Shown here piece by piece: positions 34,430 to 43,242 of a stretch of DNA of 64,000 nucleotides. The stretch covers positions 2,274,137 to 2,338,136 of the forward strand of contig NZ_CP046640.1 in the NCBI RefSeq assembly GCF_017751145.1, in the 5' to 3' direction. Both the position numbers and the translations under genes were made by a program. The DNA is from Iocasia fonsfrigidae (GTDB lineage: Bacteria > Bacillota > Halanaerobiia > Halanaerobiales > DTU029). Below the pieces are notes generated by a model. It saw nothing but the letters and a program-made list of their open reading frames with translations. It had not been told where the DNA came from and searched no databases. The stretch's first letter is position 1; each line of letters begins with the position of its first letter.

Positions 34430-37030
34430 TCACTCCATTCTCTCTTTTAGCAGTTCTTTTACATAAGCAAGTTCTTCCTGATGGGTAGATACCTCTCCCT
34501 TTAAACGTGCCCGGTATACCCTATCAAATATATCTTTATATACAGGGCCTGGATTTAAACCAAGTTCTTTTAAATCAAAACCACTAATAGCCAGTTCTAT
34601 CCCCTTCAACTCATTTATATAACGCCTGATATTTTTTTCAACCATTACCTTTCCAGACTTAACAAGGAGAATAACAAGTTCCTCTAATTTATATTCATTA
34701 AGCATATCTACCAGTCTCAGGTCATCAAGATCATTATCAAGAGTCTCTATCAAATCCCTGGCAGTTAAATAAAAAGACAGGATATCTTTATACCTTTCTT
34801 TAAGATTCCAATCTACAATATCTTTTTTCTTAAGTTTATCAGTAAATAAAGCAAGACGTAGTACCCATTCTTCTATATTATAATTCTTTTCTTTTAAATA
34901 TTCAAGCCAGGACTCCAGTCGAGTTGACTGCTGCCAGTAATCAACACCTTCTGCTAATTCTATCCCCAGCAGTTTAAAAACAGGAATATTTTTAATCAGT
35001 CCTAAAAGCCTCCTGTTTATCTTCTCAGCAAATAATAATTCCAGTTCCTTAATAATTCGTTCAGATGTAAGGCGGGAAAAATCGCCTGCTAATACAGCTT
35101 CCCTTGCTAAATCCTCTGTCTCCTTTTCAAAATCAAATTTCAGTCTACTAGCCAATCTAATACCCCGAATTACTCGTGTGGGGTCATCAAGAAAACTAAA
35201 CCTATGCAGGGCTCTCAGTTTTTTCTCTGCCAAATCCTTCTGTCCACCAAAATAATCAATCATCCTACCCCATTTATCACTATTTAGCGCCACAGCCAAA
35301 GCGTTTATCGTATAATCCCTGCGAAATAAGTCCTCAAAAATATTTGTCTCTGTTACTTCAGGCAAAGCCCCAGGATAATGATAGTTTTCTCTCCTGGTAC
35401 CAGCCAGGTCAATGTTTAAACCATCAGCAAATTTAATACTCCCTGTTTTAAACTGTTCATTATATAAAACCTTGGCAGAAAAAAAATCACTTAGTTGTTT
35501 GATAAGTTCTACAGGATTACCATCAACAACTATATCTATATCATTATTCCCCTTACCTAACAGTAAATCCCTGATTATCCCACCAATTAAATAGGCCCTG
35601 ATTTGAGATTTATCAGCAATAGCACCTATTTCTTTTAATATTTTTATTATCTTGACAGGAAGCTCATCCATAAGATCCCTAATCTCTAGCTCTTTCTCCT
35701 CAATCTTAACCAGACTACTGCCATAACGATTCTTATGCTGATAGGGAGTCTCATTACCATAATATGAGGCCAGTATATCACTCCTGGTTACTATGCCCAG
35801 CAATTCCCCTCCCTCTACTACTGGTAATCTTCCTACCCCATGTTTAACCATTAGGTCCTGTGCCTGATGGACAGGGAGATACCCCTGTATAGTAACCAGG
35901 TCTTTTGACATGTAAGCCTTTACAGGTGCATGCATCAAGTTATGTTGTTTGACTTTGTCAATGTCACGGCGGGAAAAAATACCTTTAACTTTACCATCAT
36001 ATACTACAACGCCATTATGCCCATATTTTTTCATGATTTCTTCAACTTCACTTATCGGCGTATCAGGGAGAACAGTTCTTACTGGAGATGACATAATTTC
36101 CCTTATGCTTTTTACAGGCTGTACTCTATTATTAACAATTTTCTTCAGTCTCTTTATAACAGAAGAAAGTTCCCCTTCTAAACTGGCAGCACCTGCACCT
36201 GCATGTCCACCACCACCAAGTTCCTTACATATTGAACCAATGTTAACAGCTTCATCACTACTCCTACCTATTACTTCTACCTTTTTGCCCATCTTTACTA
36301 CTACAAAAAGACTGGGCAAGTGATAAAGCTCTTTTAATTTCTCAGTAACCCGATTAATACCTCCTATATACTTAGCATATGAAGTAGCAAAAAGTGCAAT
36401 TTCAATACCATCTATTTTAATTAGCTTTTTATTATCAAGGAGTTCCTCCAGTAGTTTTTCCTGTTTACTATTCAACGGTTTTTTTGTAAAATCATTTATA
36501 ATTTTAAGATTAGCACCTTCATCAAGCAAATAGGCAACAGCCCTGGCGTCAGCTGCTGTTGTATTCATGTGTGTCAGGTTTCCAGTATCAGCATAAATAG
36601 CCAGGGCACATACCGTAGCCTCCAGAGGGTTTAGTTCCCTGGATTCGGCAATTATTTTATTGATCAATATAGTTGTTGCTGACCCTACTTCTTGGCTTAA
36701 ATCCAGGGTAGCCCAATCAAGTTTATCATGGGGATGATGGTCATATACCACCGTCTCACACCTGGACCAGTCTATCTTATCTTTTAAATCACCTAATCTT
36801 TCAATCTTATATGTATCAACAATAATTACCCTGTCAACCTTAGAAAGGTCTATTTCCTTCAGTTTAAAGACCTCTATTTCATCTCTATAAAGTACTAAAA
36901 AATCCTTTACTAGCCTGTGTATCCGGCCAACAAAAACTGCTTTTGCCGCCGGGTATATCTTTCTGGCAGCTACCATAGCCCCCAGACCATCAAAATCTGT
37001 TAATTGATGTGACACAATAATATCCAGCAT
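34430..37030 (-). CDS. DHH-CBS-tRNA nucleotidyltransferase fusion
   Basis: An 866-aa multidomain protein. Residues 1-300: DHH phosphoesterase with SHQLTDFDGLGA, VVYDHHPHDK and the DHHA1 loop GGGGHAGAGAA. Residues about 310-430: two CBS domains (SPVRTVLPDTPISEVEEIMK, GRLPVVEGGELLGIVTRSD). Residues about 470-866: nucleotidyltransferase class II head YLIGGIIRDLLLG with the D-x-D pair IDIVVDG, then RRDYTINALA, consistent with an A-adding or CCA-adding enzyme. The DHH half could be a nanoRNase or exonuclease; pairing suggests tRNA 3'-end repair, and CBS nucleotide sensing is inferred. The ATG after AGGGGTGAGT is used. Confidence 0.92.
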   Translation of the reverse strand: MLDIIVSHQLTDFDGLGAMVAARKIYPAAKAVFVGRIHRLVKDFLVLYRDEIEVFKLKEIDLSKVDRVIIVDTYKIERLGDLKDKIDWSRCETVVYDHHPHDKLDWATLDLSQEVGSATTILINKIIAESRELNPLEATVCALAIYADTGNLTHMNTTAADARAVAYLLDEGANLKIINDFTKKPLNSKQEKLLEELLDNKKLIKIDGIEIALFATSYAKYIGGINRVTEKLKELYHLPSLFVVVKMGKKVEVIGRSSDEAVNIGSICKELGGGGHAGAGAASLEGELSSVIKRLKKIVNNRVQPVKSIREIMSSPVRTVLPDTPISEVEEIMKKYGHNGVVVYDGKVKGIFSRRDIDKVKQHNLMHAPVKAYMSKDLVTIQGYLPVHQAQDLMVKHGVGRLPVVEGGELLGIVTRSDILASYYGNETPYQHKNRYGSSLVKIEEKELEIRDLMDELPVKIIKILKEIGAIADKSQIRAYLIGGIIRDLLLGKGNNDIDIVVDGNPVELIKQLSDFFSAKVLYNEQFKTGSIKFADGLNIDLAGTRRENYHYPGALPEVTETNIFEDLFRRDYTINALAVALNSDKWGRMIDYFGGQKDLAEKKLRALHRFSFLDDPTRVIRGIRLASRLKFDFEKETEDLAREAVLAGDFSRLTSERIIKELELLFAEKINRRLLGLIKNIPVFKLLGIELAEGVDYWQQSTRLESWLEYLKEKNYNIEEWVLRLALFTDKLKKKDIVDWNLKERYKDILSFYLTARDLIETLDNDLDDLRLVDMLNEYKLEELVILLVKSGKVMVEKNIRRYINELKGIELAISGFDLKELGLNPGPVYKDIFDRVYRARLKGEVSTHQEELAYVKELLKERME

Positions 37031-37043
37031 ACTCACCCCTATC

Positions 37044-37589
37044 CTAAAAAAAATCATCAACCATTGTCTTTAATTTGGTGAACATCCCTATGTAATTGGA
37101 AAAATCATCATAAGTAAATAAGATATCTACAATACTTTGATAATACCATTCCTGCTCATCCCTCTTACCAGTAAATTTATCCCACAACTTCTCACCCTGA
37201 CTATTATATTCTTCAGTAATAGAACTGATATTGTGAAGCTTATCAGCACATATCACCAACCGTTCATTAAGTGGAGCCTCACGCAGATAATTAATTGTAT
37301 GTTCCTTTCTAACCCTCCAAGGAAGCTTTTTATCTGGTTCTGAAACCCCTACTACAATATCCCTTATCTGTTTATCAAATTCTTTTTCTATATCTTCATC
37401 CTTTACTGAAGTGTCTTCTATAGTATCATGTAAGATACCAGCTACAATAACTTCCTCCGCACAATTTTCACCATAGAGAATCATCCCTACCATATAGGGA
37501 TGTACAATATATGGAGTCTCTGTCCCCTTCCTCAACTGCCCCTGATGTGCCCTGGCAGCAAAATTAACAGCCCTCTCAAACCTCAACAT
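37044..37589 (-). CDS. HD-domain hydrolase, possible (p)ppGpp hydrolase (MESH1-like)
   Basis: A 181-aa single HD domain: FAARAHQGQLRKGTETPYIVHP with the first metal His, AGILHDTIEDT with the HD pair (near residue 52), and RLVICADKLHNI with the later Asp. The pattern matches the hydrolase domain of SpoT/RelA and of small alarmone hydrolases, without synthetase or regulatory domains. Substrate is inferred; another nucleotide is possible. It precedes the DHH-CBS gene by 14 bp. Confidence 0.85.
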   Translation of the reverse strand: MLRFERAVNFAARAHQGQLRKGTETPYIVHPYMVGMILYGENCAEEVIVAGILHDTIEDTSVKDEDIEKEFDKQIRDIVVGVSEPDKKLPWRVRKEHTINYLREAPLNERLVICADKLHNISSITEEYNSQGEKLWDKFTGKRDEQEWYYQSIVDILFTYDDFSNYIGMFTKLKTMVDDFF

Positions 37590-37681
37590 TAAATACCAGC
37601 TCCCTATCTTAATTCAAATAGCTAACAAAAGTGCTTCTTTATCTTAATTATTCAATAACCCTTAACAAAATCCTGCCTGTT

Positions 37682-37958
37682 GAACAAAGTGACCTAACGT
37701 CCATTCAGGCTTAATCAAAGACATCAGCTTTCTTAAGTCAACTGTTTATTACACATAGTTAATAATAAACTATTAGCCAGACAAATATATTTGTTGTACG
37801 ACTCTAGAAATTGGCTGGAGGTAGGACACCGCAGCGCAACATTAATTTTCTTGTACGCTCTGCTCAGATGCGGAGTGCCTGCGGTACACGACAAGGGAAG
37901 TAAATATATTTGTAGGTCTTTCAAGTTATCCATAATCTTGCAAATCACATAATCTCCT
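37682..37958 (+). repeat. Modular palindromic element, copy 3 (deletion variant)
   Basis: Left end TGAACAAAGTGAC. Outer arms ACAAATATATTT (37781-37792) and AAATATATTTGT (37902-37913) are complementary. Only one internal hairpin, GGT-AGGAC-ACC (37820-37830), remains; the right inner arm (AATTTC) is missing, as if recombination between two AGGAC hairpins removed the segment. An extra module, ATTAATTTTCTTGTACGCT through GGAGTGCCTG, shared with copy 4, follows. An ORF running through it on the minus strand is judged spurious. Confidence 0.8.
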
Positions 37959-37978
37959 GAATATAAACCTCTGTCACT

Positions 37979-38938
37979 CTATACTGCCTCCCAGCGCGGA
38001 CATTTTGCCCCCCAGCGGGCTATTAACTGACTATCCTGATAGATATTTACTATTTCACAACAATTAGGACAACCATCACACTCAAAACTGGTAGTTTTAA
38101 AATTGAAATCAGTAATCTCAAAACCCTTAAATGAAGTCTTTTTCCTTTTTAAACGGGCGATCTCTTCCCGGGCAAGTATCGCTGCCCCAACAGCCCCCAT
38201 AACATTATAATTCTCCGGAACAATTACATCAATCCCCAGTTCATCTTCAAAGGCTTTTTTAATTCCTACATTAGCCGCCACTCCCCCCTGAAATATTATC
38301 GGACCTTTAATGTCCTTACCCTTGGCCAGATTATTCAAATAATTTCTAACCATGGCAGCCGATAATCCTGCTATTATCTCAGGAAGGTCATGTCCTAACT
38401 GCTGTTTGTGAATCATATCTGATTCTGCAAAAACCGAACAACGTCCTGCAATCCTGACTGGTGCCTCGGCTCTTAAGGCATATTCCCCAAACTCTTCAAT
38501 AGGTATCTCCAGACGGGCAGCCTGCTGGTCAAGAAATGACCCGGTACCAGCAGCACAGACAGAATTCATGGCAAAGTCAACAGCTACTCCATCACGAATG
38601 ATTATAATCTTGGAGTCCTGACCACCTATCTCCAGGACAGTTTTCACATCAGGTATCATATGTACTGCTGCTACAGCATGGGTAGTGATCTCATTTTTTA
38701 TAACATCAGCCCCCAGTATCACACCAGCCAGATTACGTCCACTACCTGTTGTCCCTACTGCCCCTATTTCAGAGTTATCATACTTATCTTGCAGCTGATT
38801 GATTCCCTCGCTAATCACTTTTAGAGGTTGACCCTTTGTTCTTAGATATATTTTATCAACTATCTTCATTGAACTATCCAGTACAGCAATATCTGTACTA
38901 ACTGAACCAACATCTACCCCTAAATAATATCTAGGCAT
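37979..38938 (-). CDS. Acyl-CoA dehydratase activase (BadF/HgdC family ATPase)
   Basis: A 319-aa ASKHA-fold ATPase that uses ATP hydrolysis to push low-potential electrons into a 2-hydroxyacyl-CoA dehydratase-like partner. LGVDVGSVSTDIAVLDS is the phosphate-1 loop; NSVCAAGTGSFLDQQAARLE carries the conserved Cys of the homodimer [4Fe-4S] cluster, and RCSVFAESDMIH a second Cys. Unusually, the C-terminus has additional cysteines (CDGCPNCCE and CPRWE). It overlaps the next gene by eight bases. Confidence 0.93.
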   Translation of the reverse strand: MPRYYLGVDVGSVSTDIAVLDSSMKIVDKIYLRTKGQPLKVISEGINQLQDKYDNSEIGAVGTTGSGRNLAGVILGADVIKNEITTHAVAAVHMIPDVKTVLEIGGQDSKIIIIRDGVAVDFAMNSVCAAGTGSFLDQQAARLEIPIEEFGEYALRAEAPVRIAGRCSVFAESDMIHKQQLGHDLPEIIAGLSAAMVRNYLNNLAKGKDIKGPIIFQGGVAANVGIKKAFEDELGIDVIVPENYNVMGAVGAAILAREEIARLKRKKTSFKGFEITDFNFKTTSFECDGCPNCCEIVNIYQDSQLIARWGAKCPRWEAV

Positions 38939-40031
38939 AATTTATCCCCTTTTCCAATAATTTGCCATCATAAATTTTTTTACGCATTAAGAGGTCCACA
39001 AAGGCTTCAATCCTTGTCTGTAAACCAGCATCACCAGTATGCTCATCAAAAAACAGTGATAGAACAGGTATCTTTTCTTTTTTACTTACTGAAGGCAAAA
39101 TCGTCTGGGAGATTATCTCCGGCATACAGGTAAAAGGTGCCAGCTGTATAACACCATCATACCCAACCCGGGCATAACGAACTGTGTTTCCAATACTATC
39201 AAGTCCATGTCCCCCGACAAATGAATCCAGATAATCCTCTGCTGCTTTTTTTATTTGCCTCATTTCATTTCCCAGGTGAAGGAAATGTGATAACCAGCTT
39301 GACATATAGATATCCCTCTTAACTATCACACCAAGTTCACCTAGTTTTTCTTCAATATTTAGGTTAACAAAGGGTTCAAGTACCAGATAGATTTCACCTA
39401 CTATTCCAATTATCAGCCTTTCATCCCTTTGATAGTCGTTAATATTTTCTTTAATTTTATTTTGATATTCGTCTTTCAGTGCTTTTATCTTTTTGAGGGA
39501 ACTAACCTGATCTATTTTCTTTAAAAAAGAACTATAAAGACTATCAATCTCACCCTTTTTTTTCTCCAAAGCACGAGTAGCCAGAACAAGCTTATATATA
39601 TTATCAATCATATAAATTTTATACAGGGCCAGTTTTAATCCATTATAAAGCCTTTTTAAAGAAACATTACCCAGAATTTTTTTGATATGCTGATAGTCCC
39701 TGAGTAAGTTTGGTTCCAACACAATCATTTCAAAACAGTAACCCAGATCTTCTAATATTGCCCGTTGTACTTCAGCATAATAACCAAAGCGGCAGGGACC
39801 ACAGCCGCCTCCCATGACAATAACATTAGCCCCCTTTTCCAGGGCCTCAATAAAATTACCCAGATTTATTTTTAAAGGAAGACAGGCAAATTCTGGTCCA
39901 TATTTAACACCAAGATCAAGTGTTTTTTTTGATATTTTAGGGGGAACTACTACTTCAAATCCAAGTTCAGCAAACAATGCCTTAAGACCTATCTTCATAT
40001 CTCCCATCTGGGGAAAGGTTATTTTTTTCAT
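38931..40031 (-). CDS. 2-hydroxyacyl-CoA dehydratase-like (HgdB/CoA-activase-associated) protein
   Basis: A 366-aa protein of the HgdB/DUF2229-type family encoded with the activase. Cysteines that could bind an Fe-S cluster lie in FACLPLKINLG, MGGGCGPCRFGYY and QLAPFTCMPEII. It could be a double-cubane-type electron acceptor or a dehydratase subunit; the substrate cannot be read from sequence. It overlaps both neighbours (8 and 4 bases), indicating a tightly coupled three-gene unit. Confidence 0.85.
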   Translation of the reverse strand: MKKITFPQMGDMKIGLKALFAELGFEVVVPPKISKKTLDLGVKYGPEFACLPLKINLGNFIEALEKGANVIVMGGGCGPCRFGYYAEVQRAILEDLGYCFEMIVLEPNLLRDYQHIKKILGNVSLKRLYNGLKLALYKIYMIDNIYKLVLATRALEKKKGEIDSLYSSFLKKIDQVSSLKKIKALKDEYQNKIKENINDYQRDERLIIGIVGEIYLVLEPFVNLNIEEKLGELGVIVKRDIYMSSWLSHFLHLGNEMRQIKKAAEDYLDSFVGGHGLDSIGNTVRYARVGYDGVIQLAPFTCMPEIISQTILPSVSKKEKIPVLSLFFDEHTGDAGLQTRIEAFVDLLMRKKIYDGKLLEKGINYA

Positions 40032-41008
40032 GCCATCTCCCTTCTTTCCACCAGGTCCACAAAGGCCTCTAACCTGGTAAGTAGACCAGCTTCACCACTA
40101 TGCTCATCAATATTTATATTTAAAATCGAAACCCCTCTCTTTTTACCCCTGAGATTAATTAGTTCCTTGACCAGAGAATCAGGACCACAACCAAAAGCAG
40201 TTAACTGTATCAAACCATTAACCCTCTTATTATAAATCAAATGATAAGCAGAACCCATAACATGTCTATTATAATACCAGAATAGTTTTTTATCCTGTCT
40301 GTCTGCTTCCCTTTCCAGGACTGCTGGTTCAAACATCTCCAGTGTAATAACATTTACTTTTAAGTCCTGTAGATGCTTAATAATATTCATACTTAAACAA
40401 TGATCATTTGTTATATATGAATGTCCCAGTAAAGCAATTGTAATTGGATAATTATTATCCTTTTTATTTTTATCAAATTTTATTTTATTATTTACAATTT
40501 TCATGGCCTCATCAAGCATTATGCCCTGTTGTTGAACCTTTAAAAACTTCTCATGTTTTTTCTTTGCCTTATAAAAAGCCTTTTCAATCTGCCACATATT
40601 AGCCCCCAATCTCTTCCCCAGGGCATATACTATTCTCCGCATAGGGAAGAGTAAGTATCTAAGGTCTATAACTGGGGCCAATATCGGTGGATACTGAGCA
40701 AATATAGCCTTAACCATATCTGGCAAACCCATAAATTTAGGGCAAACACAATTGTTTTTTCCCAGACTAATAAATTTGGGAATAAATAAATAGTCAACCC
40801 TCTCTACTAATTCCCTGACATGTCCAAAAAAAACCTTGAAAGGAAGGCAGATATCATCTACTGCCATCTTCACTCCCTTATCTAAGATTTCCTTATTTGT
40901 TTCAGGAGATAAAATTACTTCAAAACCTAATTCTTCAAAAAAGGTCTCCCAGGACGGGTAATAATAATGATACATTAATGCCCTGGGAATACCAATTTTC
41001 CTGCACAT
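40028..41008 (-). CDS. DUF2229/activase-related 2-hydroxyacyl-CoA dehydratase-like protein
   Basis: A 326-aa relative of its neighbour, starting KIGIPRALMYHYYYPSWETF, a segment typical of DUF2229. Cysteines are in DDICLPFKVFFGH, NNCVCPKF and LTAFGCGPDSL, at positions equivalent to those of the 366-aa protein. The two proteins look like an ancient duplication and may form a heterodimer served by the activase. ATGA overlap with the neighbour suggests coupling. Function unassigned. Confidence 0.85.
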   Translation of the reverse strand: MCRKIGIPRALMYHYYYPSWETFFEELGFEVILSPETNKEILDKGVKMAVDDICLPFKVFFGHVRELVERVDYLFIPKFISLGKNNCVCPKFMGLPDMVKAIFAQYPPILAPVIDLRYLLFPMRRIVYALGKRLGANMWQIEKAFYKAKKKHEKFLKVQQQGIMLDEAMKIVNNKIKFDKNKKDNNYPITIALLGHSYITNDHCLSMNIIKHLQDLKVNVITLEMFEPAVLEREADRQDKKLFWYYNRHVMGSAYHLIYNKRVNGLIQLTAFGCGPDSLVKELINLRGKKRGVSILNINIDEHSGEAGLLTRLEAFVDLVERREMA

Positions 41009-41012
41009 TATA

Positions 41013-42506
41013 TCACTCCTTATCTGCCTCTTTTTTATCCCCCTTAACAGCCCTATCCTGATCCTGTGTGTGTAAAGCTATCGGTCTTAGATGTGAGAGA
41101 TCCAGAACAGTCTGCCTGACCATATATGACTTTAAGGCCTGATAGTTAAAAGGAATAATAGGCCACAGGTAATTTACACCAAAAGACTTGGTGAAAACCA
41201 TCCATAAAAAAATGAGACTAAAACTAATTGCAAAACCCCAAATATTAGCAATAATAACCGCTATTAATAATATAAAACGAAATAGTTTTAAAACTAAGGC
41301 TATTTCATAACCAGGTATAGAAAAATTGCTTATAGCGGCTACAGCCATATATAGTATTACCTCTGGTGAAAACAAACCAACCTTTACAGCGAAATCACCC
41401 AATAATAAAGCCCCAATTAAACTCAATGAGGTTGCCAGTGTACTGGGGGTCTGGATTGATGCTATTCTTATCAGGTCAATACCCAGACTGGCTAAAATAA
41501 ACTGAATACCTAATCCTATTGAACTTCCTTCCTTCACACCTATAAAACTGAGGTATTCAGGTAATAAAGCCCTATTAGTAGCCAGAATCAGCCAGACAGC
41601 CGGCAGAAAAACAGAAATCAGCATTGCCATTAAGCGCATTAGTGATAGATAAGTTCCCAGGACTGGTCCTTTCCGGTATACTTCAAGTGTCTGTACATGA
41701 GACAGAAAGGGTGCAGGAAGCACTAAAGCTGTTGGTGAATTATCTACAATTATCACCAGATGGCCTTCCAGTATATGGGCAGCAACATTATCAGGCCGCT
41801 CAGTATAGCGAACAAGTGGTAAGGGATTTAAAGTTCCACCTGTAATAATATCTTCTATACTCTTATCTGCAAGTGGTAAACCATCAATATCAATACCCTC
41901 CAGTTTACTCTTTACATCCTGTAGGAGGTCAGGATTAATAATATCCTTAATATAAACCAGGGCAAGATCATTCTTGGACCTCTTTCCTACCTGTATTACC
42001 TCAGCACGAAAATTAACATCCCTGATACGCCGCCTAACTGCATTTACATTAAATAACATTGTCTCCACAAAACCATCAGCAGGACCCCTGGTAGCCTTCT
42101 CTAGTTCTGGCTCATCAGGTGTCCTTGACAGCCAGGTCCTACCATCTATTACTATGGCCTCATCAGAGCCATCTATAATAAGTACCTGGGGACCAGCCAG
42201 AACCTGCTGAACTACCTTATCCATATCCTTAACTGTCTCAACTTCATAATAGGGCAGACGGTTATTAAGTACTTTCTTAATGGTCTTAACAGAAATATCT
42301 TCCCTACTACTCTCCATAAGTTTCATCATAGGTATTATCAAGTCATCCTTAATAAAACCATCCAGAAAGATAAGGCTAGCCTTTTTTCCACCAATTTCAA
42401 ATTCCCTGACTAACACATCAAAACTCTCATCAGCACCAAGCTCTTTCTTTATCATCTGTAAATTTTTATCTATTTTTTTATCAAGAGGATTATTCATCAT
42501 CTTCAT
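41013..42506 (-). CDS. spoVAF: Spore germination protein of the GerA family, SpoVAF-like
   Basis: A 497-aa membrane protein. A soluble N-terminal domain (residues 1-240, FLDGFIKDDLIIPMM, GRTWLSRTPDEPELEKATRGP with the conserved EP-x-x-E/RGP block) is followed by about five hydrophobic helices (residues 285-440). RGPADGFVETM and SIEDIITGGTLNP are GerA-family marks. Placement near sigF favours SpoVAF over a GerKA-type germinant receptor, since no gerB/gerC genes follow. No strong ribosome site is seen. Confidence 0.88.
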   Translation of the reverse strand: MKMMNNPLDKKIDKNLQMIKKELGADESFDVLVREFEIGGKKASLIFLDGFIKDDLIIPMMKLMESSREDISVKTIKKVLNNRLPYYEVETVKDMDKVVQQVLAGPQVLIIDGSDEAIVIDGRTWLSRTPDEPELEKATRGPADGFVETMLFNVNAVRRRIRDVNFRAEVIQVGKRSKNDLALVYIKDIINPDLLQDVKSKLEGIDIDGLPLADKSIEDIITGGTLNPLPLVRYTERPDNVAAHILEGHLVIIVDNSPTALVLPAPFLSHVQTLEVYRKGPVLGTYLSLMRLMAMLISVFLPAVWLILATNRALLPEYLSFIGVKEGSSIGLGIQFILASLGIDLIRIASIQTPSTLATSLSLIGALLLGDFAVKVGLFSPEVILYMAVAAISNFSIPGYEIALVLKLFRFILLIAVIIANIWGFAISFSLIFLWMVFTKSFGVNYLWPIIPFNYQALKSYMVRQTVLDLSHLRPIALHTQDQDRAVKGDKKEADKE

Positions 42507-42552
42507 CTTTCATTTTAAGAATGCTTTTCATCTATTATTCTCTCCCCATTCT

Positions 42553-42672
42553 TTATATTTTTAAAGCATCTGTCGGTACATTTTGATTAAACTCTGGTAA
42601 TATAAACCACATCAATGCAATTAAAAAAATACAGATTAAAACACTAAAAATAATCTTTGAAGTAAAATTCAT
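42553..42672 (-). CDS. Small 39-aa membrane protein
   Basis: A short gene missed by length cut-offs. GTGAGGTGATATTAG precedes ATG. The peptide MNFTSKIIFS is followed by one hydrophobic helix (residues 7-26, VLICIFLIALMWFIL) and a polar tail ending TDALKI. One transmembrane segment, N-terminus probably cytosolic. It lies between sigF and spoVAF, so a role in sporulation is possible but unproven. I do not recognise a homologue. Confidence 0.6.
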   Translation of the reverse strand: MNFTSKIIFSVLICIFLIALMWFILPEFNQNVPTDALKI

Positions 42673-42788
42673 CTAATATCACCTCACTATTATTTCCTAA
42701 TAACTAGTATCTTAAAAGAGTATTTTTTTTATACACAAAATCTAAATGTGAATATTTTACAAACAAAGTCAATTATACCCTACCCGAG

Positions 42789-43150
42789 TGAACAAAACAG
42801 GCTTCGCCACCCAGACTTAATCACTAATTATTAATTTTTTCTTAGAACCACTTTTCACTCAAAGTTAACTACTAATCATAATAAACCAGACCAATATATT
42901 TACTGGACGACTCTAGAAATTGTCTGGAGGCATGGAACTTGGCCTCGATGGCCTGATACTGACTCGACCATGCGTTATAAAAAGAAGAGTCAGTGAGCCG
43001 CAAGACAATTTCTCGACAGTAAACGAAGGCAGGACGCCATAGTGCAACCCTAATTTTCTTGTACGCTTTGGTCAGATACGGAGTGCCTGTGGTGCACGAC
43101 AAGGTAAGTAAATATATTGGTCGGTCTTCAAAGTTATCCATAATTCCATG
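42789..43150 (+). repeat. Modular palindromic element, copy 4 (longest copy)
   Basis: Left end TGAACAAAACAGGC. Outer arms ACCAATATATTTAC (42890-42903) and GTAAATATATTGGT (43108-43121); inner arms GAAATTGTCT (42916-42925) and AGACAATTTC (43003-43012). The first inner hairpin is enlarged by about 60 bp containing GGCC-TCGAT-GGCC and CTGACTC...GAGTCAG hairpins. The second hairpin GGC-AGGAC-GCC is at 43028-43038, then the extra module shared with copy 3. An ORF across it on the minus strand is judged spurious. Confidence 0.85.
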
Positions 43151-43183
43151 AATAAATACCTGTCTATCTTTAAATTAAAACAT

Positions 43184-43217
43184 AAAAAAATCCCTATTAT
43201 TTTACTAATAAGGATTA
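43184..43217 (-). terminator. Intrinsic terminator after sigF
   Basis: Minus strand AATCCTTATTA...TAATAGGGATT hairpin followed by TTTTTTT. Confidence 0.75.
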
Positions 43218-43242
43218 GTAATTATTTATTATTAAAAACCAT

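Noticed and set aside
37733-37948. 71-codon minus-strand ORF across element copy 3
   Set aside because: It runs straight through palindromic arms, and a similar reading occurs in copy 4 only because the repeats are alike. No ribosome site, no recognisable domain.
42872-43141. 89-codon minus-strand ORF across element copy 4
   Set aside because: Same reason: the frame follows the repeat sequence, not protein conservation, and the peptide is a translated hairpin.
7542-43150. Element family as insertion sequence
   Set aside because: No transposase ORF or remnant is seen in any copy, and ends lack classic terminal inverted repeats with target duplications. A non-autonomous element remains possible.
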